A DNA stretch of 64,000 bases from Hymenobacter tibetensis. GTDB lineage: Bacteria > Bacteroidota > Bacteroidia > Cytophagales > Hymenobacteraceae. This document shows, one piece after another, positions 16,976 through 24,903 of the stretch. Every line of letters begins with the position of its first letter. Position 1 is the stretch's first letter. The notes below the pieces were generated by a model, which did not search any database, was not told the origin of the DNA, and worked only from the letters and a program-made list of their open reading frames with translations. The stretch is taken from the NCBI RefSeq assembly GCF_022827545.1, contig NZ_CP094669.1, forward strand, positions 2,136,001 to 2,200,000, written 5' to 3'. The position numbers were made by a program, and so were the translations under genes.

Positions 16976-17734
16976 ATGAACTACCGCCGTTTTCTTGTTT
17001 TGCCGCTTGTGTTGGTAGGGTTGCAGCTTAGCGCTTCTGCCCAGATATTTAGTCTCCCCAAAATCGGGCAACTCAAGCTGCCCACCCCGAGAAGCACTGC
17101 CAGTTCCAGCCAAAGCCGTGGTGGCCTTACCAATACAGAAGCCGCCAACGGCCTCAAGGAAGCTTTGGTGCAAGGCATCAGCAAAGGAGCCGACCAAGCC
17201 TCTAAAACCGACGGGTTCAACCTCAACAAGCTCATTCGTATCCCGTTTCCGCCTGATGCGCAGCGCGTGGCCAACACATTACGCACTATAGGGTTGGGTA
17301 GCCAGGTCGATAGGTTTGAGTTGTCGTTGAACCGGGGGGCTGAGGATGCTGCGAAAAGCGCCAAGCCAATTTTCCTGGCTGCTATCAAAAGTCTCACCTT
17401 CACCGACGTGTGGAATATCCTGACGGGCGAAAAGAACGCAGCTACCCAGTACTTACAACGCACTACCACCACCCAGCTTACCACTGCCTTCAAGCCCATC
17501 ATTCAGCAAAGCCTCGACAAAGTAGGCGCTACCCGCTACTACACCGACCTCTCTACCCGCTACAACCGGATTCCCCTGGTCACGCCCGTACAAACCGACC
17601 TAAACCAGTATGCCACGGGCAAGGCTATTGATGGCCTCTTCACTCTCATTGCGCAGGAAGAAGTGAATATCAGGGAGAACCCCGTGGCCCGCACTACCGA
17701 ATTGCTTAAGCGCGTATTCGGGAGCAAAAGCTAG
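16976..17734 (+). CDS. DUF4197 protein, second copy
   Basis: 252 residues from ATG 16976 with a signal peptide (MNYRRFLVLPLVLVGLQLSA, then SAQ). The DUF4197 domain occupies most of the protein (GLTNTEAANGLKEALVQGIS... to LLKRVFGS) and matches the upstream paralogue segment by segment, without the Thr/Lys repeat. An in-frame ATG at 16871 would add 35 residues that run through the intergenic hairpin and hide the signal peptide, so I reject it. Function unknown; the pairing suggests an old tandem duplication. Confidence 0.85.
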   Translation: MNYRRFLVLPLVLVGLQLSASAQIFSLPKIGQLKLPTPRSTASSSQSRGGLTNTEAANGLKEALVQGISKGADQASKTDGFNLNKLIRIPFPPDAQRVANTLRTIGLGSQVDRFELSLNRGAEDAAKSAKPIFLAAIKSLTFTDVWNILTGEKNAATQYLQRTTTTQLTTAFKPIIQQSLDKVGATRYYTDLSTRYNRIPLVTPVQTDLNQYATGKAIDGLFTLIAQEEVNIRENPVARTTELLKRVFGSKS

Positions 17735-17756
17735 TTTGTGCTACGCTGGCTATCTG

Positions 17757-17805
17757 CCCACAACAAAACAGCCCGTGCTACATGCACGGGCTGTTTTGTT
17801 GTGGG
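17757..17805. terminator. bidirectional terminator, 21-bp perfect stem
   Basis: Arms 17757-17777 and 17785-17805 are exact complements around a 7-nt loop. The GC core (GCCCGTG) is flanked by CAAAACA/TGTTTTG, giving an A tract and T tract on both strands. It sits between the convergent DUF4197 and Asp-rich protein genes. Confidence 0.9.
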
Positions 17806-17851
17806 GTTGCTTACCGATTTGGCTGGAGCCTGAAAGGAAAAAGCGGCAAGA

Positions 17852-18196
17852 CTAAAAATCGTCGTCGTCGAAGCTGCTACGGCCGCGGCGGCTGGAGCCA
17901 GTTAAGTCATCGTCGTCATCGTCGTCGAAATCATCATCGTCGATGCTGCTGAACCCGCTGCTACCGTCAGGATCTTCGGCGGCTTCAGCGGTGGTATATT
18001 CTTCTTCAGTCATGCTGGCTAGGTCCAGTGCCTCGTCGTGAGAGGAGCCTGTATCACGCCACATCAGATAGTCGGCATACTTGGCCGAAAGCTGATCTTC
18101 GGAGGAGCCACGGGTTTTGCTGCCGCCAGTTTTAGCGAAGCTATCCAGGTCGTCGTCATCCAGGTCGTCGTCGTCGAGGTCGTCGTATTGTCTCAT
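17852..18196 (-). CDS. aspartate-rich acidic protein of unknown function
   Basis: ATG 18196 gives 114 residues starting MRQYDDLDDDDLDDDD; the open frame extends further upstream, but that part has no such composition. Two Asp clusters (residues 5-17 and about 85-97, IDDDDFDDDDDDDL) flank a more ordinary middle segment (SAKYADYLMWRDTGSSHDEALDLA), and the end is SSFDDDDF. No signal peptide or membrane segment. The protein would be extremely acidic; Ca2+ or nucleic-acid-mimic roles are only guesses. The middle segment is where a homology search should focus. Confidence 0.6.
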   Translation of the reverse strand: MRQYDDLDDDDLDDDDLDSFAKTGGSKTRGSSEDQLSAKYADYLMWRDTGSSHDEALDLASMTEEEYTTAEAAEDPDGSSGFSSIDDDDFDDDDDDDLTGSSRRGRSSFDDDDF

Positions 18197-18452
18197 GGCC
18201 TTGTCAGGGGCTTGGGAAGTTGATAATAATTTAGGCTCGCACTCAAGGGTTACAGCTGCGAAGATACGTGACGGAAGGTTTTGGGTTTGTAGTTGAGGTT
18301 GGAAAAAGAGCAACCAAGGCCGAATAATCTAATGACCACCAACCCAGCAACCCACCCATTAGGTAAGCCATAGCTCAATAAAACAGCAGGTTATTCAGTG
18401 TGGGCGTAGTGGCACACGCTCTAGTACCCAATAAAGTATGGGAAGTAATACT

Positions 18453-19030
18453 TCAGGCCGAGAAGGTGATTTTGCGGTGAATTCCTGTTAGCGGTAGCTC
18501 TAAGCGCAAGGCCGGCAGCGGAACAGCATCAGCGCCCTTGTATTCCTGAAACAGCCAGCTACTGTTCGTGTCTCTGGTGTACACGCCTACGAGCGGACGG
18601 TGGCTTTCCACTACCACATAGTGTTGCAAGCTGGCAATACGCTTGTAAATCAAAAACTGGTCGGCCCGGTCGTACTTACCTGTCCTCGCTGAAACCACTT
18701 CCGGCAACACCAACGGATTACGCAGCGTGTCCAGATAAGTTTCTTCCAAATGCTGCCCCTCGCTGCATACCACCGATACATCCGGATAGGTGTACAGACC
18801 GTTAGCTGGCACATGAACCCGCATGTCGGGTCGCTCGGGAAAACGCTGCAAGTGTCGCCCAACCGATTGTTGAAACTGGCAACCAGATTGGAAACTACAA
18901 GATTGTGCGCCCGACTGGCCCCGGACATATCATGTAGTTCTCCATCGAAGTACTGGCTCTTGAAATCAAACTCGTGCTCCGCAGTAAGGTCAGCCTCCGG
19001 GATGATGAATGGTTTGCGCTACGTAGCCAT
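18453..19030 (-). pseudogene. Uma2-family (DUF820) restriction-endonuclease-like protein, broken
   Basis: Two adjacent frames together make a Uma2 protein. The upstream part reads EFDFKSQYFDGELHDMSGAS...SVFPSD, and the downstream part (ending 18453) continues MRVHVPANGLYTYPDVSVVC with the PD-(D/E)XK-like blocks PEVVSARTGKYDR and YKRIASLQHYVVVES. Between them the sequence reads GAC-CCGAC-ATG where an intact gene would read GAC-ATG, that is a 5-bp insertion that shifts the frame (around 18830). The likely start ATG 19030 is followed at codon 4 by TAG. Two lesions make a pseudogene likelier than a sequencing error. Confidence 0.75.
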
Positions 19031-19078
19031 GATGGAAAAGCTTTGCTTTAAACTACGCAGCTTGCTGCAAACAAAGGT

Positions 19079-19711
19079 TTACCGGGCGCCTCGTGCCCCA
19101 AAATCTGTAACGTTTAGCTGATTGGAGCAGAAGTCGTATTCCTCCGGCACGTTGCTGGATACGAGTACGGTACGGTTAGCCAGCGTAGCGTGCACATGCT
19201 CCAGATACCAGGCCACTCCCGCGCGGTCGAGGTTGGTGGTAGGCTCGTCGAGGAGCAGCAGAGGGGTGTCAGCGTAGAGCGCCAGGGCCAGCTTGAGGCG
19301 CTGCTTCATCCCCGACGAGAAGTCGCGTACCAGCTTGTGGCGCGACGTGGAGAGGTACATCAGCTCAATAAGCTGTTGCTGCGTGATACCCGGCCGCAGG
19401 GGCTTGAAACGGGTGTGAAAGTGCAGCAGTTCGGTCAACGTCAGCTCCTCGATAAGCTCTAGATAAGGTGCGGCGTAGGACAGCAGGGGCGGAACTTCCT
19501 CCACTGGTACTATCTGGCCTTGGTGCTCATACACCAGCGTGCCGTCCGTGGACAGTAATTGGCCGGAAATGGTGTTCAGCAACGTGCTTTTGCCCGAACC
19601 GTTTGGGCCTAGAATGGCCGTAGCCGAACCAGCTTGGAACGTATGCGTTAGGCCCCGGAAAATCCATTCACGAGCGTAGCGCTTGCCGAGCCCGTTTGCT
19701 TCAATCTGCAC
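19079..19711 (-). CDS. ABC transporter ATP-binding protein
   Basis: 210 residues from a GTG start at 19711. Walker A GPNGSGKSTLL, signature FSSGMKQRLKLA, Walker B LLLLDEPTTNLD and an H-loop-like VLVSSN end are all present. It overlaps the 3' end of lpxA by 11 bp, so the two are translationally close. No permease gene follows; the next item downstream is the broken Uma2 gene. Short ATPases of this kind often pair with a separate membrane subunit. Its conserved position behind lpxA suggests an envelope task, which is inference. Confidence 0.88.
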   Translation of the reverse strand: MQIEANGLGKRYAREWIFRGLTHTFQAGSATAILGPNGSGKSTLLNTISGQLLSTDGTLVYEHQGQIVPVEEVPPLLSYAAPYLELIEELTLTELLHFHTRFKPLRPGITQQQLIELMYLSTSRHKLVRDFSSGMKQRLKLALALYADTPLLLLDEPTTNLDRAGVAWYLEHVHATLANRTVLVSSNVPEEYDFCSNQLNVTDFGARGAR

Positions 19712-20498
19712 CGTTGCCGTTGCGCGAATAGCCCTTTATTACCCCACGGCCGGAGTTGCGCACGAAATTCACCACTTCGTCGCGCTCCGGGGAAGGGGCT
19801 AATTCCAACTCAATCTTGTCGAGGGCGTCGTTGTTGTTCATGCCACCCAAAAACAGCAACCGATATAGCTGCTGAATCTCTGAAATCTTCTGGTCGGCGT
19901 AGCCGCGGCGGCGTAGCCCGATGCTGTTGATGCCTGCATACGTCAGCGGCTCCCGCCCCGCCTTCACGAAGGGCGGCACGTCTTTGCGCACCAACGACCC
20001 ACCCGAAACCATGGCGTGTTGCCCTACTTTCACAAACTGATGCACCGCAGAAGTACCTCCGATGATAGCATGGTCGCCAATTTCTACGTGGCCCGCTAGC
20101 TGCACGCCGTTGGCCAGCACGCAATGATTGCCGATGATGCAGTCGTGGGCTACGTGGACGTAGGCCATGAGCAGGCAATTGGTGCCCACCACGGTTTTCA
20201 TCCGGTCTACGGTGCCGCGGTTTACCGTCACACACTCCCGGATAACCGTATAGTCACCGATGTGCACTGTAGTTTTTTCGCCGGCAAACTTCAGGTCCTG
20301 CGGCATAGCGGCAATTACGGCACCAGGAAAAATCTTGCAGTTTTTACCGATGCGTGCGCCCGCCATAATGGTCACGTTCGGACCAATCCAGGTGCCTTCC
20401 CCAATCTCCACATCCTTGTCAATGGTTGTGAAAGGTTCCACAACCACGTTTTGCGCGATTTTGGCTTCAGGATGGATGTAGGCGAGCGGCTGGTTCAT
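19701..20498 (-). CDS. lpxA: acyl-ACP--UDP-N-acetylglucosamine O-acyltransferase
   Basis: 265 residues, normal for LpxA. The left-handed beta-helix hexapeptide repeats are plain (IHPEAKIAQNVVVEPF..., VEIGEGTWIGPNVTIMAGA). The catalytic His region VAHDCIIGNHCVLANG and the LxxR-type C-terminal helices (GLRRRGYADQKISEIQQLY) are present. It performs the first acylation of UDP-GlcNAc in lipid A synthesis in the cytoplasm. It follows lpxC-fabZ in the same direction after a 113-bp spacer that contains an imperfect inverted repeat. Confidence 0.96.
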   Translation of the reverse strand: MNQPLAYIHPEAKIAQNVVVEPFTTIDKDVEIGEGTWIGPNVTIMAGARIGKNCKIFPGAVIAAMPQDLKFAGEKTTVHIGDYTVIRECVTVNRGTVDRMKTVVGTNCLLMAYVHVAHDCIIGNHCVLANGVQLAGHVEIGDHAIIGGTSAVHQFVKVGQHAMVSGGSLVRKDVPPFVKAGREPLTYAGINSIGLRRRGYADQKISEIQQLYRLLFLGGMNNNDALDKIELELAPSPERDEVVNFVRNSGRGVIKGYSRNGNGAD

Positions 20499-20611
20499 TC
20501 TTTGGGAATTAATAATTAAGAATTAGCAACTAGGAATTCACTTAACTGGCAGTAAAACGTGTGAGAAGCCCGCCAATTATTCATTCCTAAGTATTAATTA
20601 CTAATTAAAAG
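20499..20611. repeat. AT-rich imperfect inverted repeat in the lpxA/lpxC-fabZ spacer
   Basis: The left part (AATTAATAATTAAGAATTAG, from about 20507) and the right part (reverse complement AATTAGTAATTAATACTTAG, to about 20610) form an imperfect inverted repeat covering most of the spacer. It is much more AT-rich than its neighbours. Confidence 0.5.
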
Positions 20612-22006
20612 TTATGCGTCTTTACGTACGATGGCAGCACTCATTTCGGCCTCCATTACCACTTTGCCATTCACGAAAGCCTGTCCTTTCATTTTTGCGA
20701 TGCCGCGCTTGACCGGAGCCAGCAGCCAGCAACGGAATATAATCGTGTCGCCGGGCTTCACCATGCGGCGGAAGCGGCAGTTTTCGATGCCCACAAAGTA
20801 CGGAGTATAATTCTCAGGGTCGGGCACCGTGTTCAGCACCAAGATGCCGCCCGTCTGGGCCATGGCTTCCACCTGCAATACACCCGGGAAAACGGGGTTG
20901 CCAGGGTAGTGACCCGTGAAGAATGGCTCGTTGATGGTGACGTTCTTGATGCTCGCCACCGACGTGTCGTCGAGATGAATCACCTTGTCGATCAGCAGGA
21001 ACGGATACCGATGCGGCAGCACCTGCATGATTTGGTTGATGTCCATGACCGGCTCCCGAGCGGGGTCGTAGTGCGGCACGGGGGAGGAGTTGGCCTCCAT
21101 CATCTTCTTCTTGATCTTCTTGGCGAAGGCCACATTGGCGGCGTGGCCGGGGCGGGCCGCTAGTATCTGGCCTTTCAGCGGCCGACCTACCAACGCTAGG
21201 TCGCCTACCAGGTCGAGGAGCTTGTGCCGGGCTGGCTCGTTTTTGTAGCGCAGGTCTACGTTGTTGAGGATGCCTTCCTTCTTGACGGCCACTTTGGGCT
21301 TGCCTAGCATGGTGGCCAGCTCGCTCAACTCATCTTCGCTCACTACCCGGTCCACGACCACAATGGCGTTGCTTAAGTCACCGCCTTTGATGAGGTTTTG
21401 CTTATAGAGCGCCTCCAACTCGTGCAGGAAGCAGAACGTGCGCGAGCTAGAAATGTCGTTTTTAAACAAGCTAATATCCGTCAGCGAGGCATGCTGCGAG
21501 CCGAGCACGGGGGAGTTGTAATCCACCATTACCGTCAGGCGGTAATCGTTGAGGGGCAATGCGGCCAACTCCACGGCGCGCCCGTTGTCTACGAACCGAA
21601 TTTCCTCGGGTATCTCGTAGAAGTTGCGGAGGGCGTTTTGTTCCTCCAGGCCCGCATCTTCTAGCGCCTGGATGAACTGGTAGCTGGAACCGTCCATGAT
21701 GGGCGGCTCCGGGCCATCCAACTTGATGAGTACGTTGTCGATTTGCAAGCCAACCAGCGCTGCCAACGTGTGTTCCACGGTGTTTACGCGGGCCCCGTTC
21801 TGCTCGATGGTTGTTCCCCGGGAGAGGTCCACCACGTTGTCTACGTCAGCCACCACAATGGGCTGATCCGGCAAATCCATGCGCTGAAACTGGTATCCAT
21901 GGCCGACCGGAGCCGGGCAAAACGTCATGGTGGCCTGAACGCCCGTGTGCAGCCCGATGCCGCTCACGGTGACGGGGCTCTTAATAGTATGTTGCTTGTC
22001 GTTCAT
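20612..22006 (-). CDS. lpxC-fabZ: bifunctional UDP-3-O-acyl-GlcNAc deacetylase / 3-hydroxyacyl-ACP dehydratase
   Basis: 464 residues: LpxC (about 1-305) fused to FabZ (about 315-460), the arrangement typical of Bacteroidetes. LpxC shows the zinc motif region ARHKLLDLVGD and the N-terminal SGIGLHTG. FabZ shows LPHRYPFLLID and HYPGNPVFPGVLQVEAMAQ with its catalytic His and Glu. LpxC commits UDP-acyl-GlcNAc to lipid A; FabZ draws the same 3-hydroxyacyl-ACP pool into fatty acid elongation, so the fusion links the two competing branches. Confidence 0.97.
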   Translation of the reverse strand: MNDKQHTIKSPVTVSGIGLHTGVQATMTFCPAPVGHGYQFQRMDLPDQPIVVADVDNVVDLSRGTTIEQNGARVNTVEHTLAALVGLQIDNVLIKLDGPEPPIMDGSSYQFIQALEDAGLEEQNALRNFYEIPEEIRFVDNGRAVELAALPLNDYRLTVMVDYNSPVLGSQHASLTDISLFKNDISSSRTFCFLHELEALYKQNLIKGGDLSNAIVVVDRVVSEDELSELATMLGKPKVAVKKEGILNNVDLRYKNEPARHKLLDLVGDLALVGRPLKGQILAARPGHAANVAFAKKIKKKMMEANSSPVPHYDPAREPVMDINQIMQVLPHRYPFLLIDKVIHLDDTSVASIKNVTINEPFFTGHYPGNPVFPGVLQVEAMAQTGGILVLNTVPDPENYTPYFVGIENCRFRRMVKPGDTIIFRCWLLAPVKRGIAKMKGQAFVNGKVVMEAEMSAAIVRKDA

Positions 22007-22141
22007 TTATTAGCTGTAGCTGCTAGCTATTGGCTATTGGCTGACGTACTGGAGGAAAATCGAACTGAAAATACTGCGAAAGAAAAAAGCCGCGGGCCAA
22101 CAGCTTACAGCTATCAGCCAGCAGCTTTTCGAGAGGCAAAG
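22007..22141. repeat. imperfect inverted repeat of AGCTATTGGCT-type units in the lpxC-fabZ/lpxD spacer
   Basis: Left arm from about 22010 is built of short units (AGCTGCTAGCTATTGGCTAT...); the right arm to about 22132 is its imperfect reverse complement (CAGCTTACAGCTATCAGCCA...). About 135 bp, filling the spacer. Confidence 0.55.
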
Positions 22142-23182
22142 CTAGGACTTTTCTGGCGGGTTCGTGCGGCGCTCTAGTTGAGTGAGTCGGCGCTCCAATT
22201 CGGGCAAGTGCCGGAAAATAGCATTAGCCCGTAAACTGTCACGAAGGTTGAAGGCTGGCGCGCCCTGCAAGAACTGCCCTTCTTCCTTGATGGACTTGCC
22301 CACGCCGGATTGCGCCGTAACGGTAGTGCGGTTGGCCAAGGTGAGGTGGCCGGCCAACCCAACCTGGCCCGCCAGCACGCAGAAGTCGCCGATTTTGGTG
22401 GAGCCGGAGATGCCGCTTTGCGAGGCTACCACGGTGTGCCGTCCAATCTCGACGTTGTGCGCAATCTGGACCAGGTTGTCGATTTTAGCGCCTTCCCGGA
22501 TGATGGTCGAGCCCATGGTAGCGCAGTCGATGGTGGCGTTGGCCCCGATGCTGACGTTGTCTTCCAGCACCACGTTGCCAATCTGCGGGATGGTACGGTA
22601 CGAGCCGTCTGGCTGCGGAGCGAAGCCGAAGCCATCAGAGCCAACAACGGCTCCTGCATGAATGGTGCACCGCTCGCCAATGACAGTTTCAGCGTAGATT
22701 TTGGCGCCGGCGTACAAGATGGTGCCGTTCCCAATTTTGCACCGGTCGCCGATGAACACGTGCGGAAAAATCACCACGTCGTCGCCGATCTGGCAATTCT
22801 CCCCGATGTAGGAGAAAGCCCCCCGGTAATGGTTCTGGCCGATGGTGGAGTTTGCTCCCAAGAAGCTCGGCTCCTCTACCCCGCGTCGCCCAGTGCGAGT
22901 GGCTTGCTGGTAGAACTCCAACAGCGTGGTGAAGCTGGAATATGGGTCGTCGACGCGGATAAGAGCCGTCTGGACCGGGTGGCGCAACTCCAGGTTGCGG
23001 CTCACGATGACGGCCGAAGCACCCGTAGTGTAAAGATGGGGTTCATACTTAAGATTGGCGAGAAAAGAGAGGGAGCCTGCTTGGGCTTCTTCGATTTTCG
23101 CCAGCCGGTTTATTTGCTGGTTTGCGTCGCCTTCCACTGCGCCGCGCAGCACTTCTGCTATCTGGCCTACCGTAAATTCCAT
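22142..23182 (-). CDS. lpxD: UDP-3-O-(3-hydroxyacyl)glucosamine N-acyltransferase
   Basis: 346 residues. N-terminal uridine-binding domain (about 1-100, EFTVGQIAEVLRGAVEGD), then hexapeptide-repeat beta-helix with the catalytic region LVQIAHNVEIGRHTVVASQSG, and a C-terminal helix with basic residues. It adds the N-linked acyl chain after LpxC in lipid A synthesis. The TAnnTTTG box TACTTTTG lies only 5 bp before the ATG, which would give an almost leaderless mRNA if used. Confidence 0.96.
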   Translation of the reverse strand: MEFTVGQIAEVLRGAVEGDANQQINRLAKIEEAQAGSLSFLANLKYEPHLYTTGASAVIVSRNLELRHPVQTALIRVDDPYSSFTTLLEFYQQATRTGRRGVEEPSFLGANSTIGQNHYRGAFSYIGENCQIGDDVVIFPHVFIGDRCKIGNGTILYAGAKIYAETVIGERCTIHAGAVVGSDGFGFAPQPDGSYRTIPQIGNVVLEDNVSIGANATIDCATMGSTIIREGAKIDNLVQIAHNVEIGRHTVVASQSGISGSTKIGDFCVLAGQVGLAGHLTLANRTTVTAQSGVGKSIKEEGQFLQGAPAFNLRDSLRANAIFRHLPELERRLTQLERRTNPPEKS

Positions 23183-23186
23183 CGGG

Positions 23187-23194
23187 CAAAAGTA
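23187..23194 (-). promoter_or_regulatory. candidate -7 box directly before lpxD
   Basis: TACTTTTG on the minus strand ends 5 bp before the ATG. No TTG is found at the expected spacing, so it may be chance. Confidence 0.35.
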
Positions 23195-23306
23195 GAGAAA
23201 TATTCAGTTGTCAGATGATAGTTGCGAGTTGCCAGTGAATGACAAAGCACCTAGAATGCCTGACTGGCGACTTACAAGTGTCGGTTGACAACGGCTAACA
23301 CACAAC
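23195..23306. repeat. imperfect inverted repeat in the lpxD/HD-hydrolase spacer
   Basis: Left segment GTTGTCAGATGATAGTTGCG... (from 23208) and the reverse complement of the right segment (GTTGTCAACCGACACTTGTA...) align as an imperfect inverted repeat of about 35 bp built from GTTGTCA/GTTGCCA-like units. Confidence 0.5.
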
Positions 23307-24536
23307 TCAGAGGATCTCTTTAGGGTAGCAGATGTAGTGCTTTTCCACACGCTGCCCCAGGGCTTTGATGTTGGGCAAGTCGGAGGCTTCGGCTACGTTC
23401 ACCACCCGGCCGCGCTTAGTGAGTACATCAATGGTGTCTTGGCCGTCGGCGTCGTAGGCGTTGTTGCTGATGCGGCCGGCAATCATGAGTTGGGCGGCAT
23501 CATTGGGAGCAAGGCCGAAGCGTTCGGCAATCAACTCCACAATGCCAAGCTGAAAATCGTCGTCAAACGCTTCGGTTTGGAGGCTGATTTTAAACAGATG
23601 ACGGTCAAGGATGCTTTGGGCTAAGTAGCTGAGCACCTTGTCGGGGTGGTCAGCCCAGAGCTTAACGGCGCTCCACACGTCGGTGTCGTCGAGGCGGGTG
23701 AAGCGGCGTAGGATGGCATCGTCGGCTTCAAACTCCGCTTGCGTTACCACTTTGGCCAAGAAGAAATGCAACGCGGGCGAAGCGGGTACTTTGTGGCCGG
23801 CCCGGGTCAGGTCCTGAGCACGCTGCATAATGCGGATAATCATCTGCTCGGCACTCGTAACCGTCTTGTGCAGATACACTTGCCAGTACATCAGGCGGCG
23901 GCTTACCAGGAAATTCTCGATGCTGTACACGGCCTTTTCCTCGAGCACTAGCCGCTCGTTTACCACGGTCAGCATTTTGATGAGGCGGTCGGCGCCGGGG
24001 CGGCCTTCCTGCACGCCAGTGTAGAAGGAGTCGCGGTTCAGGTAATCGAGCCGGTCCATGTCAAGCTGGCTGCTAACCAACTGGTGGAAAAACGGCCGGT
24101 GGTAAGTGCCCTGGAAAATATCGATGGCCAAATCCAGGGCGCCGTCAAACTCGGCATTCAGCTTGCGCATCAAGTGCAGGCTGATTTGCTCGTGGTTGAC
24201 ATCGTGAAAAATACTGCGCTCCAAGGCGTGGGAGAGAGGGCCGTGGCCGATGTCGTGGAGCAGAATGGCAGCCATAGCGGCTTCACCTTCCTTGGCCGAA
24301 ATTTTGATGCCTTTGTCTTTGAGGGTACGCAAGGCCAGCGTCATGAGGTGCATGGCGCCTAGGGCGTGGTGAAAGCGCGTGTGCAACGCGCCGGGGTACA
24401 CGAACATGGTCAGGCCAAGTTGCTGAATCCGGCGGAGGCGCTGAAAGTAAGAATGCTCAATCAGGTCGAACAACAACTCGGTGGGGATAGTAACAAAGCC
24501 ATACACCGGGTCGTTGAAGATTTTCTTTTTGTTCAT
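23307..24536 (-). CDS. HD domain phosphohydrolase
   Basis: 409 residues. Metal-binding HD motif in LLHDIGHGPLSHALE, preceded by HTRFHHALGAMHLM and followed by SSQLDMDRLDYLNRDS, the pattern of the dNTP triphosphohydrolase-like (YpgQ/SAMHD1-type) HD family. It should hydrolyse a phosphorylated nucleotide in the cytoplasm; the substrate is not determinable. It leads the leftward lpx block and is divergent from porX, a neighbourhood I recall as recurrent in Bacteroidetes. Confidence 0.88.
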   Translation of the reverse strand: MNKKKIFNDPVYGFVTIPTELLFDLIEHSYFQRLRRIQQLGLTMFVYPGALHTRFHHALGAMHLMTLALRTLKDKGIKISAKEGEAAMAAILLHDIGHGPLSHALERSIFHDVNHEQISLHLMRKLNAEFDGALDLAIDIFQGTYHRPFFHQLVSSQLDMDRLDYLNRDSFYTGVQEGRPGADRLIKMLTVVNERLVLEEKAVYSIENFLVSRRLMYWQVYLHKTVTSAEQMIIRIMQRAQDLTRAGHKVPASPALHFFLAKVVTQAEFEADDAILRRFTRLDDTDVWSAVKLWADHPDKVLSYLAQSILDRHLFKISLQTEAFDDDFQLGIVELIAERFGLAPNDAAQLMIAGRISNNAYDADGQDTIDVLTKRGRVVNVAEASDLPNIKALGQRVEKHYICYPKEIL

Positions 24537-24903
24537 AAGGAGTGGCGCGAAGCTCCAGCTTCGGGCGTCGTAGCAAGGCTCTTAACGAGGCTTGACCAAC
24601 TGGTTTCGTGCAACCAAACGCGACTCTGGAGCTTCGCGCTACCCTTCATAGGGAACCTAAATCAAGTATTTTCCACTTCTTTACAGCGGAGTTCGAGGGA
24701 AATATCTGTTGGCTGTAATTTTTTAAACCAAAAATCCAGGATTGGGAGTAAAGCTACTTACGAAACTTCAGTTGCAACCCTTTTAAGCCGAACAGGTTCT
24801 ATAGAGTCTGAAACGGCTGCGAGTGTTGCCACTACGCACAGAAGCTCGTTCAATGAGGTGCGGAGCTTTCGCTTCGCGCCATACCCTAGACCCCAACCCC
24901 CTT
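24537..24903. other. divergent spacer between HD hydrolase and porX with inverted repeat
   Basis: 367 bp without a gene. It has a perfect 14-bp inverted repeat, GCGCGAAGCTCCAG at 24545-24558 and its complement at 24626-24639, plus a degenerate third copy near 24860-24885 (GGAGCTTTCGCTTCGCGCC). No convincing TAnnTTTG promoter was found for either gene. Confidence 0.6.

Noticed and set aside
22310..23218. Plus-strand open frame of 302 codons opposite lpxD
   Set aside because: Antisense to a complete lpxD gene; composition fits a reading shadow.
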